Shown piece by piece: positions 9,417 through 18,476 of a DNA stretch of 64,000 bases. Below the pieces are notes generated by a model. It was not told the origin of the DNA and searched no databases. It worked only from the letters and a program-made list of their open reading frames with translations. Every line of letters begins with the position of its first letter. The stretch's first letter is position 1. The DNA lies in NCBI GenBank assembly GCA_013393415.1, contig JABXHI010000074.1, positions 1 to 64,000 of the forward strand, read 5' to 3'. The DNA is from Micrococcaceae bacterium (GTDB lineage Bacteria > Actinomycetota > Actinomycetes > Actinomycetales > Micrococcaceae). Both the position numbers and the translations under genes were made by a program.

Positions 9417-9659
9417 ATGGCTAATAAAGAAGAAATCCTCGCCGGCCTCGCCGAAATCGTCAACGAAGAAACCGGTCTGGAGACTGAAGAAGTCCAGCTG
9501 GACAAGAACTTCACCGACGACCTCGACATTGACTCGATCTCGATGATGACCATTGTCGTCAACGCCGAAGAAAAATTCGACGTGAAAATTCCAGACGAAG
9601 AAGTCAAAAACCTTCAGACCGTCCAGGACGCCGTCGATTTCATCGCAAACGCTTCCTAA
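9417..9659 (+). CDS. acpP: Acyl carrier protein
   Basis: This small acidic carrier has 80 residues from the ATG at 9417. The phosphopantetheine-bearing serine is residue 40, in the D-S-I motif (DLDIDSISM). AAAGGAG lies 7 bases before the ATG, which decides this start over an in-frame ATG at 9390. The product carries growing acyl chains between FabD, FabH and FabF. Strong hairpins follow it before fabF, which may help set its higher level relative to its neighbours. Confidence 0.96.
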   Translation: MANKEEILAGLAEIVNEETGLETEEVQLDKNFTDDLDIDSISMMTIVVNAEEKFDVKIPDEEVKNLQTVQDAVDFIANAS

Positions 9660-9669
9660 CGGATGAGGA

Positions 9670-9734
9670 CGGACCAGACAGGTCCGCTATGAGCGGTGGG
9701 CCGGGAGCAATCCCGGCCCCGCAGGCCGCCCACC
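9670..9734 (+). other. Two RNA hairpins between acpP and fabF
   Basis: Hairpin 1 pairs CGGACC (9670-9675) with GGTCCG (9681-9686). Hairpin 2 pairs CCGGGA (9701-9706) with TCCCGG (9711-9716) around a GCAA GNRA tetraloop, and GGTGGG (9695-9700) can pair with CCCACC (9729-9734). There is no U-tract, so this is not a classic terminator. Processing, mRNA stabilisation or partial attenuation are possible. Confidence 0.5.
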
Positions 9735-9793
9735 ACTCTCGACTCACGAACCACTCGGCCACAACACAGGCCATCTAGAAAAAGGCATTGGAT

Positions 9794-11038
9794 ATGACCC
9801 GTAAAGCCGTAATTACCGGTCTTGGAGCGACGTCCCCAATCGGTGGCGACGTAGACACCATGTGGGCAAACGCCCTGGCAGGTACCTCTGGTGCGCGGCC
9901 AATCGAAAAAGACTGGGTAGAAGAATATGACCTGCCAGTAACCTTCGCTGCGCAACTGACAAACGAGCCAACCGAGGTATTGTCGCGCGTCGAAGCACGC
10001 CGCATGGATCCAACCACACAAATGGGTCTTGTCGCAGCACGAGAAGCCTGGAACGACTCCGGACTGTCAGATGACGACTTCGAGCCAGAACGCTTCGCAG
10101 TAGCCTTTGGTACCGGCATCGGTGGCGTATGGACGCTCCTCGACTCGTGGGACAACCTCCGCGAAAAAGGCCCTCGTCGCGTACTCCCAATGACCGTACC
10201 CATGCTCATGCCAAATGGTGCTGCCGCTGCCATCTCCATGGATCTGTCAGCACGCGGTGGAGCTATTACAACCGTCTCCGCGTGTGCCTCGGGAACCGAA
10301 GCGATGGATAACGCTCGACGTCTGATCGAAACCGGCGACGCCGATGTCGTCGTCACCGGTGGCGCAGAAGCAGCCATCCACCCACTACCCATCGCAGGCT
10401 TCGCCTCGATGCAGGCACTGTCCAAGCGCAATGATGACCCGACAGCAGCCTCACGCCCATACGACACTGACCGTGACGGCTTTGTGCTCGGTGAAGGCGC
10501 CGGCGCACTCGTGATCGAATCCGAAGAACACGCCCGAGCCCGCGGCGCCAAAATCTACGCGGTCCTGTCCGGCTCTGGCATCTCCTCAGATGCCCACCAC
10601 ATCACAGCCCCCGAGCCCGAAGGCAACGGTGCCGCACGCGCGCTGCGGAAAGCGATTGCCAGTGATGAGATCAAGCTGAGCGACGTCATCCACGTCAACG
10701 CGCACGCCACCTCCACTCCCGTGGGTGACCGTCCAGAATACGTTGCCATGAAAGAAGTCTTTGGTGACCACCTGGACAACATCCAAGTATCGGCTACCAA
10801 ATCACAAACAGGCCACCTCTTAGGCGCCTCAGGTGCGCTCGAAGCCATCTTCACCGTGCTGGCCATCCACCACCGCAAGACGCCGGTGACCATCAACCTG
10901 GACAACCAGGATCCAGACATTCCACTCAACGTTGTCAGTGGCACACCAGGTGAACTGCCATCCGGTGATATTGCTGCGTTGAGTAACTCCTTTGGCTTTG
11001 GAGGCCACAACGCGGTCGTCGCGTTCCGGAGCTACTAA
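9794..11038 (+). CDS. fabF: 3-oxoacyl-ACP synthase II
   Basis: FabF elongates acyl-ACP by condensation with malonyl-ACP. The protein is 414 residues from the ATG at 9794. The nucleophile is Cys164 in VSACASG, with the two catalytic histidines in HATST and GHLLGASGA, and the C-terminal GFGGHN is conserved. The ATG at 9794 is preferred to the in-frame TTG at 9788 because AAAAGG lies at a normal distance from the ATG. It is the last gene of the fab operon and is followed by a strong terminator. Confidence 0.95.
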   Translation: MTRKAVITGLGATSPIGGDVDTMWANALAGTSGARPIEKDWVEEYDLPVTFAAQLTNEPTEVLSRVEARRMDPTTQMGLVAAREAWNDSGLSDDDFEPERFAVAFGTGIGGVWTLLDSWDNLREKGPRRVLPMTVPMLMPNGAAAAISMDLSARGGAITTVSACASGTEAMDNARRLIETGDADVVVTGGAEAAIHPLPIAGFASMQALSKRNDDPTAASRPYDTDRDGFVLGEGAGALVIESEEHARARGAKIYAVLSGSGISSDAHHITAPEPEGNGAARALRKAIASDEIKLSDVIHVNAHATSTPVGDRPEYVAMKEVFGDHLDNIQVSATKSQTGHLLGASGALEAIFTVLAIHHRKTPVTINLDNQDPDIPLNVVSGTPGELPSGDIAALSNSFGFGGHNAVVAFRSY

Positions 11039-11056
11039 GCCGATTTAAACGACTCA

Positions 11057-11093
11057 ATGGAGGGCGGTTCCGACTATCGGAGCCGCCCTCCAT
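11057..11093. terminator. Terminator of the fab operon (possibly bidirectional)
   Basis: A stem of about 16 bp (ATGGAGGGCGG... paired with ...CCGCCCTCCAT; ends 11057 and 11093) with a small loop lies 19 bases after fabF. It faces the converging DUF3145 gene. The U-tract is poor, but the stem is very strong. Confidence 0.7.
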
Positions 11094-11119
11094 CGTGTCT
11101 ATGAAGGATCGTTGAGGCG

Positions 11120-11623
11120 TTAGCCTACCTGGTGCAGCCAGCGTACATTCGCGCCGTCTGCTGCTTGGCGGAAGGGTTCCAGTTCTTCATCCCAAGCTTC
11201 ACCTAGTGCAAGCGAGAGTTCGTGGTACACGGCTGATGGTTCACCAGCTGCCTGCTCATAGGCATACCGGATGCGGTCTTCAGAAACCATGATGTTGCCG
11301 GTGACATCCGTGGTGGCATGGAAAATGCCGAGTTCAGGGGTATGCGACCAGCGCGAACCGTCAGAGCCCTCAGAGGCTTCTTCAGTAATTTCATAGCGCA
11401 GGTGGGCCCAGCCTCGAAGAGACGAGGCCAATTTGGCGCCACTGCCCTGGTGCGCCATCCAGTTGATTTCAGCGCGGTACGTCCCCGGGGCGGCGGGCTG
11501 GGATTCCCATTCGAGTTTTTCTTGGGCACCCAAAGCAGCCCCGACTGCCCACTCAATATGTGGGCACAGGGCTGCAGGGGCAGAGTGCACGTACAGTACA
11601 CCTCTTGCGTCAATGCCAGACAT
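11120..11623 (-). CDS. DUF3145 family protein
   Basis: This 167-residue actinobacterial protein of unknown function is usually found beside the fab operon, as here, where it converges on fabF. It begins MSGIDARGVLYVHSAP and has GTYRAEINW and ELGIFHATTDVTGNI segments typical of the family. GGAGG precedes the ATG. The conserved position suggests a role tied to lipid synthesis, but nothing in the sequence shows an active site. Confidence 0.85.
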   Translation of the reverse strand: MSGIDARGVLYVHSAPAALCPHIEWAVGAALGAQEKLEWESQPAAPGTYRAEINWMAHQGSGAKLASSLRGWAHLRYEITEEASEGSDGSRWSHTPELGIFHATTDVTGNIMVSEDRIRYAYEQAAGEPSAVYHELSLALGEAWDEELEPFRQAADGANVRWLHQVG

Positions 11624-11793
11624 TCCGATCCTCCATTGTTAGCGGTACGTCTTCCCCTACGACCACTCAATATGGGATCTCTATGAACTGACAGCAACCA
11701 TTATGCCTGATCGGATTCATTATAGCCACCAGCACTACGACAAGTAGCGTAACGTGGCTGGATGTCGCTAAATTGTCCGGAACTTCTTTTCGG

Positions 11794-12753
11794 TCATGCC
11801 CGTGGGTGTGCCTGGCGATAACCCTGACGTAAGCGATCTATCGAAACATGCGTGTACAGCTGGGTGGTTTGCAGCGACTCGTGTCCGAGCAGTTCTTGGA
11901 CCGAACGCAGATCCGCTCCCCCGTCCAGCAGGTGTGTGGCGGCCGTATGGCGCAGCACGTGCACACCTGAAGCTGACGTAGTCCCCAAGTCTTTGAGTAC
12001 TGCATTGACGACCTCACGGATCTGACGGGCCCCAATCCGCTTGCCTCGAGAACCAAGAAAGACCGCTGGCGACTGGTGATTGTTCGCTACAACCTGTGCC
12101 CGGCCACGATGCAACCACTGCTCAATGGCATCCACCGCCGGGTTGGTCAACGGCACAACACGCTGTTTGTCACCTTTACCGGTCACTTTGATCATCGCAC
12201 GGGAAAAGTCGACATCATCAATATCGAGCCCCTCCAGCTCAGCAACACGAATCCCAGTGGAGTACAGCACCTCAACCATGGCCAGATCTCGCAAAGCCAG
12301 CGGATCTATTTGCGTACCATCTGTACTCACCGCCTTGGCTTGCAAGCCTTCCAACGCCTGGCGCATTTGCGCCTTCGAGAGGGTGTCCGGCAGATGCGAC
12401 GCCGTCTTGGAGGCCACAAGACGTGCTGCTGGGTCGTCGTCGCGAATCCCCTGGCGTACGAGCCATGCCATGAATTGGCGCACCGAGGTGCTTTTGCGCG
12501 CAAGCGTTGTTCGGCCAATGCCATGACGGGTCAATTGCGCAAGCCAGCCGCGCAGATCTTCGAGCGTAATCTCTCGGAAGACCGGCACGGGGTCTTGAGC
12601 TTGTGCCGAAGCGGTCTGAAGATCTGAGGCGAGGCCTTGCAAATCTGAGCGGTACGAACGAATGGTGTGGTCGGATCGGTTCATCTCGTGTTTCAGGTGA
12701 TGGCAGTATTCATCAATAAGTTCGGCATCCTGAGATGAAATATTGCTAACCAT
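11794..12753 (-). CDS. xerC: Tyrosine recombinase XerC
   Basis: This phage-integrase-type recombinase should resolve chromosome dimers at dif with XerD. From the ATG at 12753 it is 319 residues. The N-terminal SAM-like core-binding domain (DHTIRSYRSDL) is followed by the catalytic domain with Arg in STGIRVAE, the HxxR motif in HVLRHTAATH, His in LLGHES and the tyrosine nucleophile in QLYTHVS. A longer start at 12795 overlaps the dprA stop, but it adds a Cys-rich, unconserved 14 residues. The dprA-xerC order is typical of actinobacteria. Confidence 0.9.
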   Translation of the reverse strand: MVSNISSQDAELIDEYCHHLKHEMNRSDHTIRSYRSDLQGLASDLQTASAQAQDPVPVFREITLEDLRGWLAQLTRHGIGRTTLARKSTSVRQFMAWLVRQGIRDDDPAARLVASKTASHLPDTLSKAQMRQALEGLQAKAVSTDGTQIDPLALRDLAMVEVLYSTGIRVAELEGLDIDDVDFSRAMIKVTGKGDKQRVVPLTNPAVDAIEQWLHRGRAQVVANNHQSPAVFLGSRGKRIGARQIREVVNAVLKDLGTTSASGVHVLRHTAATHLLDGGADLRSVQELLGHESLQTTQLYTHVSIDRLRQGYRQAHPRA

Positions 12754-12791
12754 AACTTCACTCTGGCACGAATAGTGCTCGCGACAAAGCA

Positions 12792-13988
12792 TCATCTGAT
12801 GGTGTCTCGACCTTTCCGCCAGCCTTGCTCATTGCGTGCCACCAGCTCGTCGCGTGACAGCTTGGCTAGAATCCCGGTGATTCGCGGAACAGACAGGCCG
12901 GTGATGCCGCACAGATGCTCGACGGTGGTTCTGCCTCGTACCGGGAGCGCGTCAAAGACCAGCATTTCTTCGGTCGTCAGTGTGTCATAGGCACGTTCGT
13001 GACCCCGCGGCTGCTGTGCTGCGACTGCATCGGTGAACGTGTCGAACATCGTCTCAAGATCTGCGGGGTCATCGATGAGCATCGTGGGTGTTTCTTTGAT
13101 GAGCCGGTGGCAGCCCGCTGAGGTTGGTACGTTGACTGGCCCGGGCACGGCACCAACGCTGCGACCGAGGTCATGAGCATGATGGGCGGTATTGAGCGCA
13201 CCGGAACGGTAGCGCGCTTCAACCACAATCGTTGCGTTGGCAAGTGCCGCGATCAGACGGTTGCGATTCAGAAAACGAAAACGGTTGGGGCGCATGCCCG
13301 GTGGCAGCTCCGAGACGAGCAGCCCGTCGGCGGCGATCTGGTGCAGCAGCTCGACATTGCCAGCTGGATAGAATCGATCCAGTCCACCGGCCAACACAGC
13401 AATGCTCGCCACACCCGGCGCTGACGTACCTAATGCGGTCCGGTGTGCTTGGGCGTCAATGCCGTAGGCGCCACCGGAGAGCACGGTCAGGCCCATACTG
13501 CGTGCCTTGGTCGCTAGCATGGTGGTTGCGGCGTCACCGTAGCTTGTGGCCTCACGGGAGCCCACCAGCCCCACTACACGCTCCACAGACGGTATCGCTG
13601 CGTCGCCCAGGGTCCACAGCCCAGTGGGTTCGGTTGAGGCGAGGTCTGCGAGCGCTAATGGCCAGTCGTCGTCTTCCGGGATGATGAAGTGTCCACCGAG
13701 TGAGGTGATGTAGTCGAGAGCCTGGTTTGGATTGAGATATGTGCTTCTGCGACGCCAGCGTTGGATTGCCTCGCCAATTTTGTTTCGCAGTTTCTTTGTA
13801 AACTCACCGTCGTTGGCATATGCACCGACCAGTGCTATCCAGTCTTGCTGTGTTGGTGTCTGGCCCCGGATGATCTCGAGTAGTCGTATCGGGCCCCAGG
13901 CTTTTGACGCGATGACGCCGTAGGCGTCTGCTGGTTCGATGACCTGGGTGAGACCGGCGCGTGCGATGCGGATATCGTGGTCAGCCAT
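12792..13988 (-). CDS. dprA: DNA-processing protein DprA
   Basis: DprA binds single-stranded DNA and loads RecA during transformation. From the ATG at 13988 the protein is 398 residues. The Rossmann-like core is visible as VGLVGSREATSYG, LSGGAYGIDAQAH and FLNRNRLIAALA, and a C-terminal winged-helix-like segment ends the protein (LTTEEMLVFDALPV...). The longer open frame to 14174 is rejected because it runs deep into comM; the chosen start overlaps comM by 8 bases. Next to comM, this hints at a DNA-uptake capacity, though no uptake machinery is in the window. Confidence 0.93.
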   Translation of the reverse strand: MADHDIRIARAGLTQVIEPADAYGVIASKAWGPIRLLEIIRGQTPTQQDWIALVGAYANDGEFTKKLRNKIGEAIQRWRRRSTYLNPNQALDYITSLGGHFIIPEDDDWPLALADLASTEPTGLWTLGDAAIPSVERVVGLVGSREATSYGDAATTMLATKARSMGLTVLSGGAYGIDAQAHRTALGTSAPGVASIAVLAGGLDRFYPAGNVELLHQIAADGLLVSELPPGMRPNRFRFLNRNRLIAALANATIVVEARYRSGALNTAHHAHDLGRSVGAVPGPVNVPTSAGCHRLIKETPTMLIDDPADLETMFDTFTDAVAAQQPRGHERAYDTLTTEEMLVFDALPVRGRTTVEHLCGITGLSVPRITGILAKLSRDELVARNEQGWRKGRDTIR

Positions 13989-15579
13989 GGTGGTCTCCGG
14001 CGGTGTTGAGTCGTAAGTACAGTGCCATATCCACGTGGTCTGCCGTAGGCCGATCAGCTGCTGAGAGGTCGGCGATGGTCCAGGCGACACGAAGAATGCG
14101 TCCGTAGCCTCTGGCCGAGATCTGTTGGGCGTCGAGGGCTTGTTGGAGTATCCGCTGGCCTGCAACGTCCACACTCAGTGCCGGCTCGTGGAAGAGCTGC
14201 ATAGGCACTTGGCAGTTGCGGCTCATCCCGTAGGGTGCCAGCCGCTGCTGGGCGCGTTGAACGGCTGAGGTCACGCGCGCGCTCACTACAGCCGACGACT
14301 CGGCTGGCGCCTGGGTAATGAGGTGCTGTGATGTCACCGGTTCCACGCTGACTTGTAAGTCCACCCGATCCAGCAGTGGTCCGGAGAGTTTGGCGGCATA
14401 GCGTCTGCGCTGCAACGAGGTGCACCGGCATTGTTTGCCGGTGCCGTACCCGTAGCCGCACGGGCACGGATTGGTCGCCATGACTAGTTGGAACCGGGCG
14501 GGAAACTCCACGGTGTGTCTGGCTCGGTGCACAATCACGCGGCCGGTTTCCAATGGTTGGCGCAGTGTCTCGAGCACAGGGCGTTTGAACTCTGCGGCTT
14601 CATCGAGAAACAACACGCCGCCGTGGGCTTTCGAGACCGCTCCGGGCCGAATCGTGCCCGAGCCCCCACCGATCAGTGCTGTGACCGTTGCCGAGTGGTG
14701 TGGTGCTTCAAATGGCGGTTGTCCCGGCAAAGTGGTCAATGCACGCTCGCCCTCAGATAACGACTTCAGTGCGGCATGTTCTAGTGCGGTCGACGGCTCC
14801 ATATCCGGCATGATGGTCGGCAGCCGTTGTGCCAACATCGTTTTGCCTGCTCCGGGCGGGCCATTGAGCAACAGGTGGTGTCCGCCAGCTGCGGCAATCT
14901 CTAATGCCCAGCGTGCTTCATGCTGGCCCTGCAGCTCTGCCAAATCAACGGCAGGCTCCACGGACAACGGGTCAGGGTGCGATACGACGGTTGGGTCGTC
15001 TCGAACCACCGCTGTGGGCTCTACCGGCCCGCCAAAGGCATGGGCGACCTCGGTCACGTGCCTGTAGGCCCGCACACTGGCTCCAGGCACCATGGCGGCT
15101 TCTGCTGCAGACGCTTGTGCGACCACAATGTCGGTGTAGCCCGCGTCGACGGCAGCCATGACTGCGGGAAGGATGCCCGGTGCGGATTGCAGTGATCCAT
15201 CCAGGCCCAGTGCCGCAAGAAAAACTGGTCCGGTTTCCTGCCTGACAGCGTAGTCGGCGCCCCACGCCGCCATAATGATTGCAAGGTCAAAGAGCGAACC
15301 ACGCTTATGCAACGAAGCAGGCGTGAGATTGACCGTGAGATGCCGTCTGGTCAGATCTAAGCCAGAGTTGCGTGCTGCAGCACGAATGCGGTCCTTGGCT
15401 TCCTGCAGCGACTGATCTGGTAAGCCCAGCAACGTGAAACCGGGCAGCGCGTTGCCGATGTCGGCTTCGATCGTGACCACCTGCCCCTGCATCCCGTTCA
15501 GGGCCACACTGTAGCTTCGACCAATACGGGTGGCCGTCTTGATGTTCAGCAGTACCGGTGCCTCGTGTGAGCCGTCCAT
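13981..15579 (-). CDS. comM: YifB/ComM family Mg chelatase-like AAA ATPase
   Basis: ComM is a hexameric helicase-like ATPase that helps integrate donor DNA in transformable bacteria; many non-competent bacteria also keep it. The 532-residue protein has an N-terminal Lon-like ChlI domain (TLLGLPDQSLQEAKDRIR), Walker A in GPPGAGKTMLAQRL, Walker B in GGVLFLDEAAEF and the family's cysteine-rich NPCPCGYG segment followed by C-R-C. Its ATG directly abuts the yraN TAA, and its 3' end overlaps dprA. Confidence 0.93.
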   Translation of the reverse strand: MDGSHEAPVLLNIKTATRIGRSYSVALNGMQGQVVTIEADIGNALPGFTLLGLPDQSLQEAKDRIRAAARNSGLDLTRRHLTVNLTPASLHKRGSLFDLAIIMAAWGADYAVRQETGPVFLAALGLDGSLQSAPGILPAVMAAVDAGYTDIVVAQASAAEAAMVPGASVRAYRHVTEVAHAFGGPVEPTAVVRDDPTVVSHPDPLSVEPAVDLAELQGQHEARWALEIAAAGGHHLLLNGPPGAGKTMLAQRLPTIMPDMEPSTALEHAALKSLSEGERALTTLPGQPPFEAPHHSATVTALIGGGSGTIRPGAVSKAHGGVLFLDEAAEFKRPVLETLRQPLETGRVIVHRARHTVEFPARFQLVMATNPCPCGYGYGTGKQCRCTSLQRRRYAAKLSGPLLDRVDLQVSVEPVTSQHLITQAPAESSAVVSARVTSAVQRAQQRLAPYGMSRNCQVPMQLFHEPALSVDVAGQRILQQALDAQQISARGYGRILRVAWTIADLSAADRPTADHVDMALYLRLNTAGDHHG

Positions 15580-15960
15580 TTACGCCACGTCCTGCAACAG
15601 CTCTGCTGTGACATCACCGTCGTCGTCAATCAGCACGCCCACCAGATCGACTCGTATCGGTGTGTGCGCAAATTTTGGATACACCGTTTGTTTGTAGTGC
15701 AGCAGCCCTTTTTGGATCCGTAGCAGCTGGTAAGCCGTCAGGGAACCCAGCGGGGCCCCAAAACGAGTACCCAGTCGGGTTTTGATTTCAATGGCCACCA
15801 GCTGATGCCGGTGGTAGGCAATCACGTCGACTTCACCGGCTGCCGCCGGCCAGTTGCGTGCCAGAATTTGGTAGCCGGCACCTGCCAGTGCTTCCGCGGC
15901 AATGTCTTCGCCGTGTTTGCCCAATGCGTGTGGGCCATCCTGTGAGGGGTTCGTTGACAT
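15580..15960 (-). CDS. yraN: UPF0102 (YraN) family endonuclease-like protein
   Basis: The 126-residue protein has the restriction-endonuclease-like core of UPF0102: LGKHGEDIAAEAL, then the catalytic-type E-V-D and E-I-K residues (GEVDVIAY ... VAIEIKTR). The function is unproven in the family. The ATG at 15960 has AGGTGAGG upstream; the longer frame to 16200 has no conserved sequence. It is followed immediately by comM and dprA in the usual yraN-comM-dprA order. Confidence 0.88.
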   Translation of the reverse strand: MSTNPSQDGPHALGKHGEDIAAEALAGAGYQILARNWPAAAGEVDVIAYHRHQLVAIEIKTRLGTRFGAPLGSLTAYQLLRIQKGLLHYKQTVYPKFAHTPIRVDLVGVLIDDDGDVTAELLQDVA

Positions 15961-16049
15961 ATGGGCCTCACCTCCACCGACAGTCTGATCTACAGATACT
16001 GTCCGGTGGTGCGGGTCAGGCCAAAATGTGGATAACCAACGCTGGTTGG

Positions 16050-16397
16050 TTATTCTGGGGATGGCGGTGGGACGAGTGGTCCATCGGCCGGCATATCGGA
16101 CTCTTCCCGGTTCGGGAGTTCTTCGATATTGATGTCGCGGAAGCTCAGTATTCTCGCGCGCTGGATGAACCGTGAGGAACGATAGACGTCCCAGACCCAT
16201 GCATCGTCGAGGAGCAGCTCGAAGTAAGTGTCACCGGTTTCGTGGTGTGTGACCATCTCGACGGAATTGGCCAAATAAAATCGTCGGTCGGTTTCGACGA
16301 TGTATCGAAAGATGCCGATCACGTCCCGGTACTCTTTGTACAGGTTGAGTTCTAGGTCGGCTGCATATTTTGCCAACTCATCATCGTGATCAGTCAT
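16050..16397 (-). CDS. DUF2469 family protein
   Basis: This 115-residue actinobacterial protein of unknown function carries the family's highly conserved N-terminal LYKEYRDVIGIFRYIVETDRR-type segment (shown here only in part) and RRFYLANSVE. The C-terminus is acidic and proline-rich. It lies between rnhB and yraN as in other actinobacteria. Confidence 0.88.
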   Translation of the reverse strand: MTDHDDELAKYAADLELNLYKEYRDVIGIFRYIVETDRRFYLANSVEMVTHHETGDTYFELLLDDAWVWDVYRSSRFIQRARILSFRDINIEELPNREESDMPADGPLVPPPSPE

Positions 16398-16439
16398 GCC
16401 TCACATCGTAGTGCGTTGCGCTGTGGATCAAGACCAGGG

Positions 16440-17120
16440 TTACAGCAGGCGCAGTTGGAGATCATCCGGCACCAGATTCCAAGACCGGCGGTGATGTTCG
16501 CATACACCCACTTCAACCAACGCCGCACGGTGTGAGGCAGAGCCATAACCCTTATTGCCATCCCACCCGTAGGCGGGATACTGTTCAGCTAATTCGACCA
16601 TGAGCGCATCACGTGCGACCTTGGCAGTGATAGCGGCTGCTGAGACGGTTGAACATGTCGCGTCGGCTTTAGTTTGCAACACGATGTGTGCCTCGACCGG
16701 AGCAAGCGCCTGGGTCAGTGCTAACGGCGCGTCATTCAACCACTGTGTATTGCCATCCAGCACCAGACCGTGCGGTGGATCAATGGCAGCGACCAACTCA
16801 TGCCAGGCGCGTCTGCCAGCAAGACCTAACGCTGCGGTAATACCGTAGGTGTCAATCTCTTCGGCAGATGCCAGCCCGACGGCTGTGGTCGCCCAAGCCG
16901 GGATTGCAAGCGTCATGCGCTCGCGCTGCAAGGCCGTGAGCCTCTTAGAGTCTCGTAGCCCGACGAGCGGCTCACTGACTGCCACGTCCACGGCGGCAAC
17001 GCCGACGGCGACTGGCCCAGCGAGGGCCCCTCGACCCACTTCATCCATGCCGGCAATCATGCTGCCACCACAGGTTTGCGACAGTGTGGTTTCAACGGTG
17101 AGGTCAGGCTCTTGGATCAC
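16440..17120 (-). CDS. rnhB: Ribonuclease HII
   Basis: RNase HII removes ribonucleotides from RNA-DNA hybrids in the cytoplasm. The 226-residue protein has the metal-binding DEVGRG motif at residues 26-31 in the N-terminal AGMDEVGRGALAGPV, SKRL after the third strand, the acidic residue in VLDGN, and TKADATCSTVSAASI-like spacing (KADATCSTV). Its start overlaps the lepB stop by 4 bases (ATGA), showing coupling to the signal peptidase genes. Confidence 0.94.
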   Translation of the reverse strand: MIQEPDLTVETTLSQTCGGSMIAGMDEVGRGALAGPVAVGVAAVDVAVSEPLVGLRDSKRLTALQRERMTLAIPAWATTAVGLASAEEIDTYGITAALGLAGRRAWHELVAAIDPPHGLVLDGNTQWLNDAPLALTQALAPVEAHIVLQTKADATCSTVSAAAITAKVARDALMVELAEQYPAYGWDGNKGYGSASHRAALVEVGVCEHHRRSWNLVPDDLQLRLL

Positions 17121-17812
17121 GGCGCGGGAACCTCTTCAAAGGGTTCATCGTTCGAACCAGCAGGACCCCATCGATCAAGTGGCCAGGCGACGACTTCAGC
17201 ACGGCCAACCACATGATCAATGTTGACGAAACCATCATTTGGACCATCCATGTGAGCGCGCGAGTCACCCGATGCATCGCGGTGATCGCCCATCACCCAC
17301 AGTTGGCCTTCGGGGACGGTCACATCAAAATCGATGTCGGAGGCGGCACTACCTGGCGCTAAGTAGGGTTCGTCAATGGCTTCACCGTTGATCACCACCT
17401 GCTGGGTGTCGTCATCAACGGTCACGTGATCTCCGGGCATCCCGATGATGCGTTTGACCAGGTGCTGTTCCGAAGTCGAGGGGTAGAGCCCCACGAACTC
17501 TAGGGCTTGTAAGAACGGGTTCGGGTCAGACTCGGTCGGTGGCAGCCACCCCTGGTGGTCTTCAAAGACCACAATGTCGCCGCGCTTGAGTTGGTCTTCC
17601 GAATCGATAATGAGATTCACGAAGATGCGGTCATTGACCTGGAGCGTATTTTCCATCGAACCCGACGGAATGAGGAAGGCTCTAAAAAAGAAGGTGCGGA
17701 TGACAAACGACACCACAATGGCGATCGCAAGAATAATGAGGATTTCCCTCATGCCACTTAAAAAACCGCCAGAGCGCTTTCTGCGCCTACTACCTGCATG
17801 TTCTGCTGTCAT
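17117..17812 (-). CDS. lepB: Signal peptidase I (first of tandem pair, downstream copy)
   Basis: This membrane protease cleaves Sec/Tat signal peptides on the outer face of the membrane. The 231-residue protein has one N-terminal membrane segment (about residues 22-44), the catalytic Ser in IPSGSMENTL and the general-base Lys in HLVKRIIG, then GDHRDASGDSR. It overlaps both the upstream lepB paralogue and downstream rnhB by 4 bases. Both copies keep the full dyad, so neither looks dead. Confidence 0.94.
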   Translation of the reverse strand: MTAEHAGSRRRKRSGGFLSGMREILIILAIAIVVSFVIRTFFFRAFLIPSGSMENTLQVNDRIFVNLIIDSEDQLKRGDIVVFEDHQGWLPPTESDPNPFLQALEFVGLYPSTSEQHLVKRIIGMPGDHVTVDDDTQQVVINGEAIDEPYLAPGSAASDIDFDVTVPEGQLWVMGDHRDASGDSRAHMDGPNDGFVNIDHVVGRAEVVAWPLDRWGPAGSNDEPFEEVPAP

Positions 17813-18459
17813 CGTATTGTTTCCACCGGTCCATAAATCTTATCCATCTGAATCATACCCCCACCCGGCGCACCGAACAGTGCCCGCGAATCGATCGAAT
17901 CGTACCGGTTATCCCCCAGCAGGAACACACGGTCCTCAGGTACTTCTACTGTGAACGGGCTCGAGGAGGCAGGCCGATCCGGTTCGGCAAGGTAGGGCTC
18001 TTCGAGCACTTCCCCATTGACGAGCAACCGGCCAGCATCATCGCAACACTCCACAGTATCGCCTTCCACCCCGATTATGCGCTTCACCACTGCATTGTCT
18101 TGCTGTGTGATGCCGAGAATGCCCAAGGCGCTATCTTGAAATCGCTTCAGGGTGGTCTCTGATTCGTAGGGCGTGAAGCTTCCGGCTCCGTCAAAGACGA
18201 TCACGTCACCGTGTTGTGGGGTGGAGTCTTGATACGCGTCTGGATCAATTTCAATGCGGTCACCGACCTGTAAACCGGGCTGCATTGAAGCAGAGGGAAT
18301 CGTGTAGGTATTGAGGTGATACGCCCGCAAACCGAACACGACTGCTACGACAATGACCACGAGCACCAGGACGACCAACAACCACCGGTTAACACCAACA
18401 GCGGGCCGGCTACTCGAAGATGAGTGCCCGGCCCGCTGTGGCGATGACGGTTTCGTCAC
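17809..18459 (-). CDS. lepB: Signal peptidase I (second paralogue, upstream copy)
   Basis: This 216-residue paralogue has a Ser/Pro-rich cytoplasmic start, one strong membrane segment (about residues 24-45), the catalytic Ser in IPSASMQPGL, the Lys in AVVKRIIG and the C-terminal GDNRYDSIDSR. It follows rplS by 17 bases and overlaps the next lepB by 4 bases. Its extracellular region differs clearly from the neighbour, suggesting divided substrate preference rather than a recent duplication. Confidence 0.93.
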   Translation of the reverse strand: MTKPSSPQRAGHSSSSSRPAVGVNRWLLVVLVLVVIVVAVVFGLRAYHLNTYTIPSASMQPGLQVGDRIEIDPDAYQDSTPQHGDVIVFDGAGSFTPYESETTLKRFQDSALGILGITQQDNAVVKRIIGVEGDTVECCDDAGRLLVNGEVLEEPYLAEPDRPASSSPFTVEVPEDRVFLLGDNRYDSIDSRALFGAPGGGMIQMDKIYGPVETIR

Positions 18460-18476
18460 GAACGCTTAGCAGCCTA

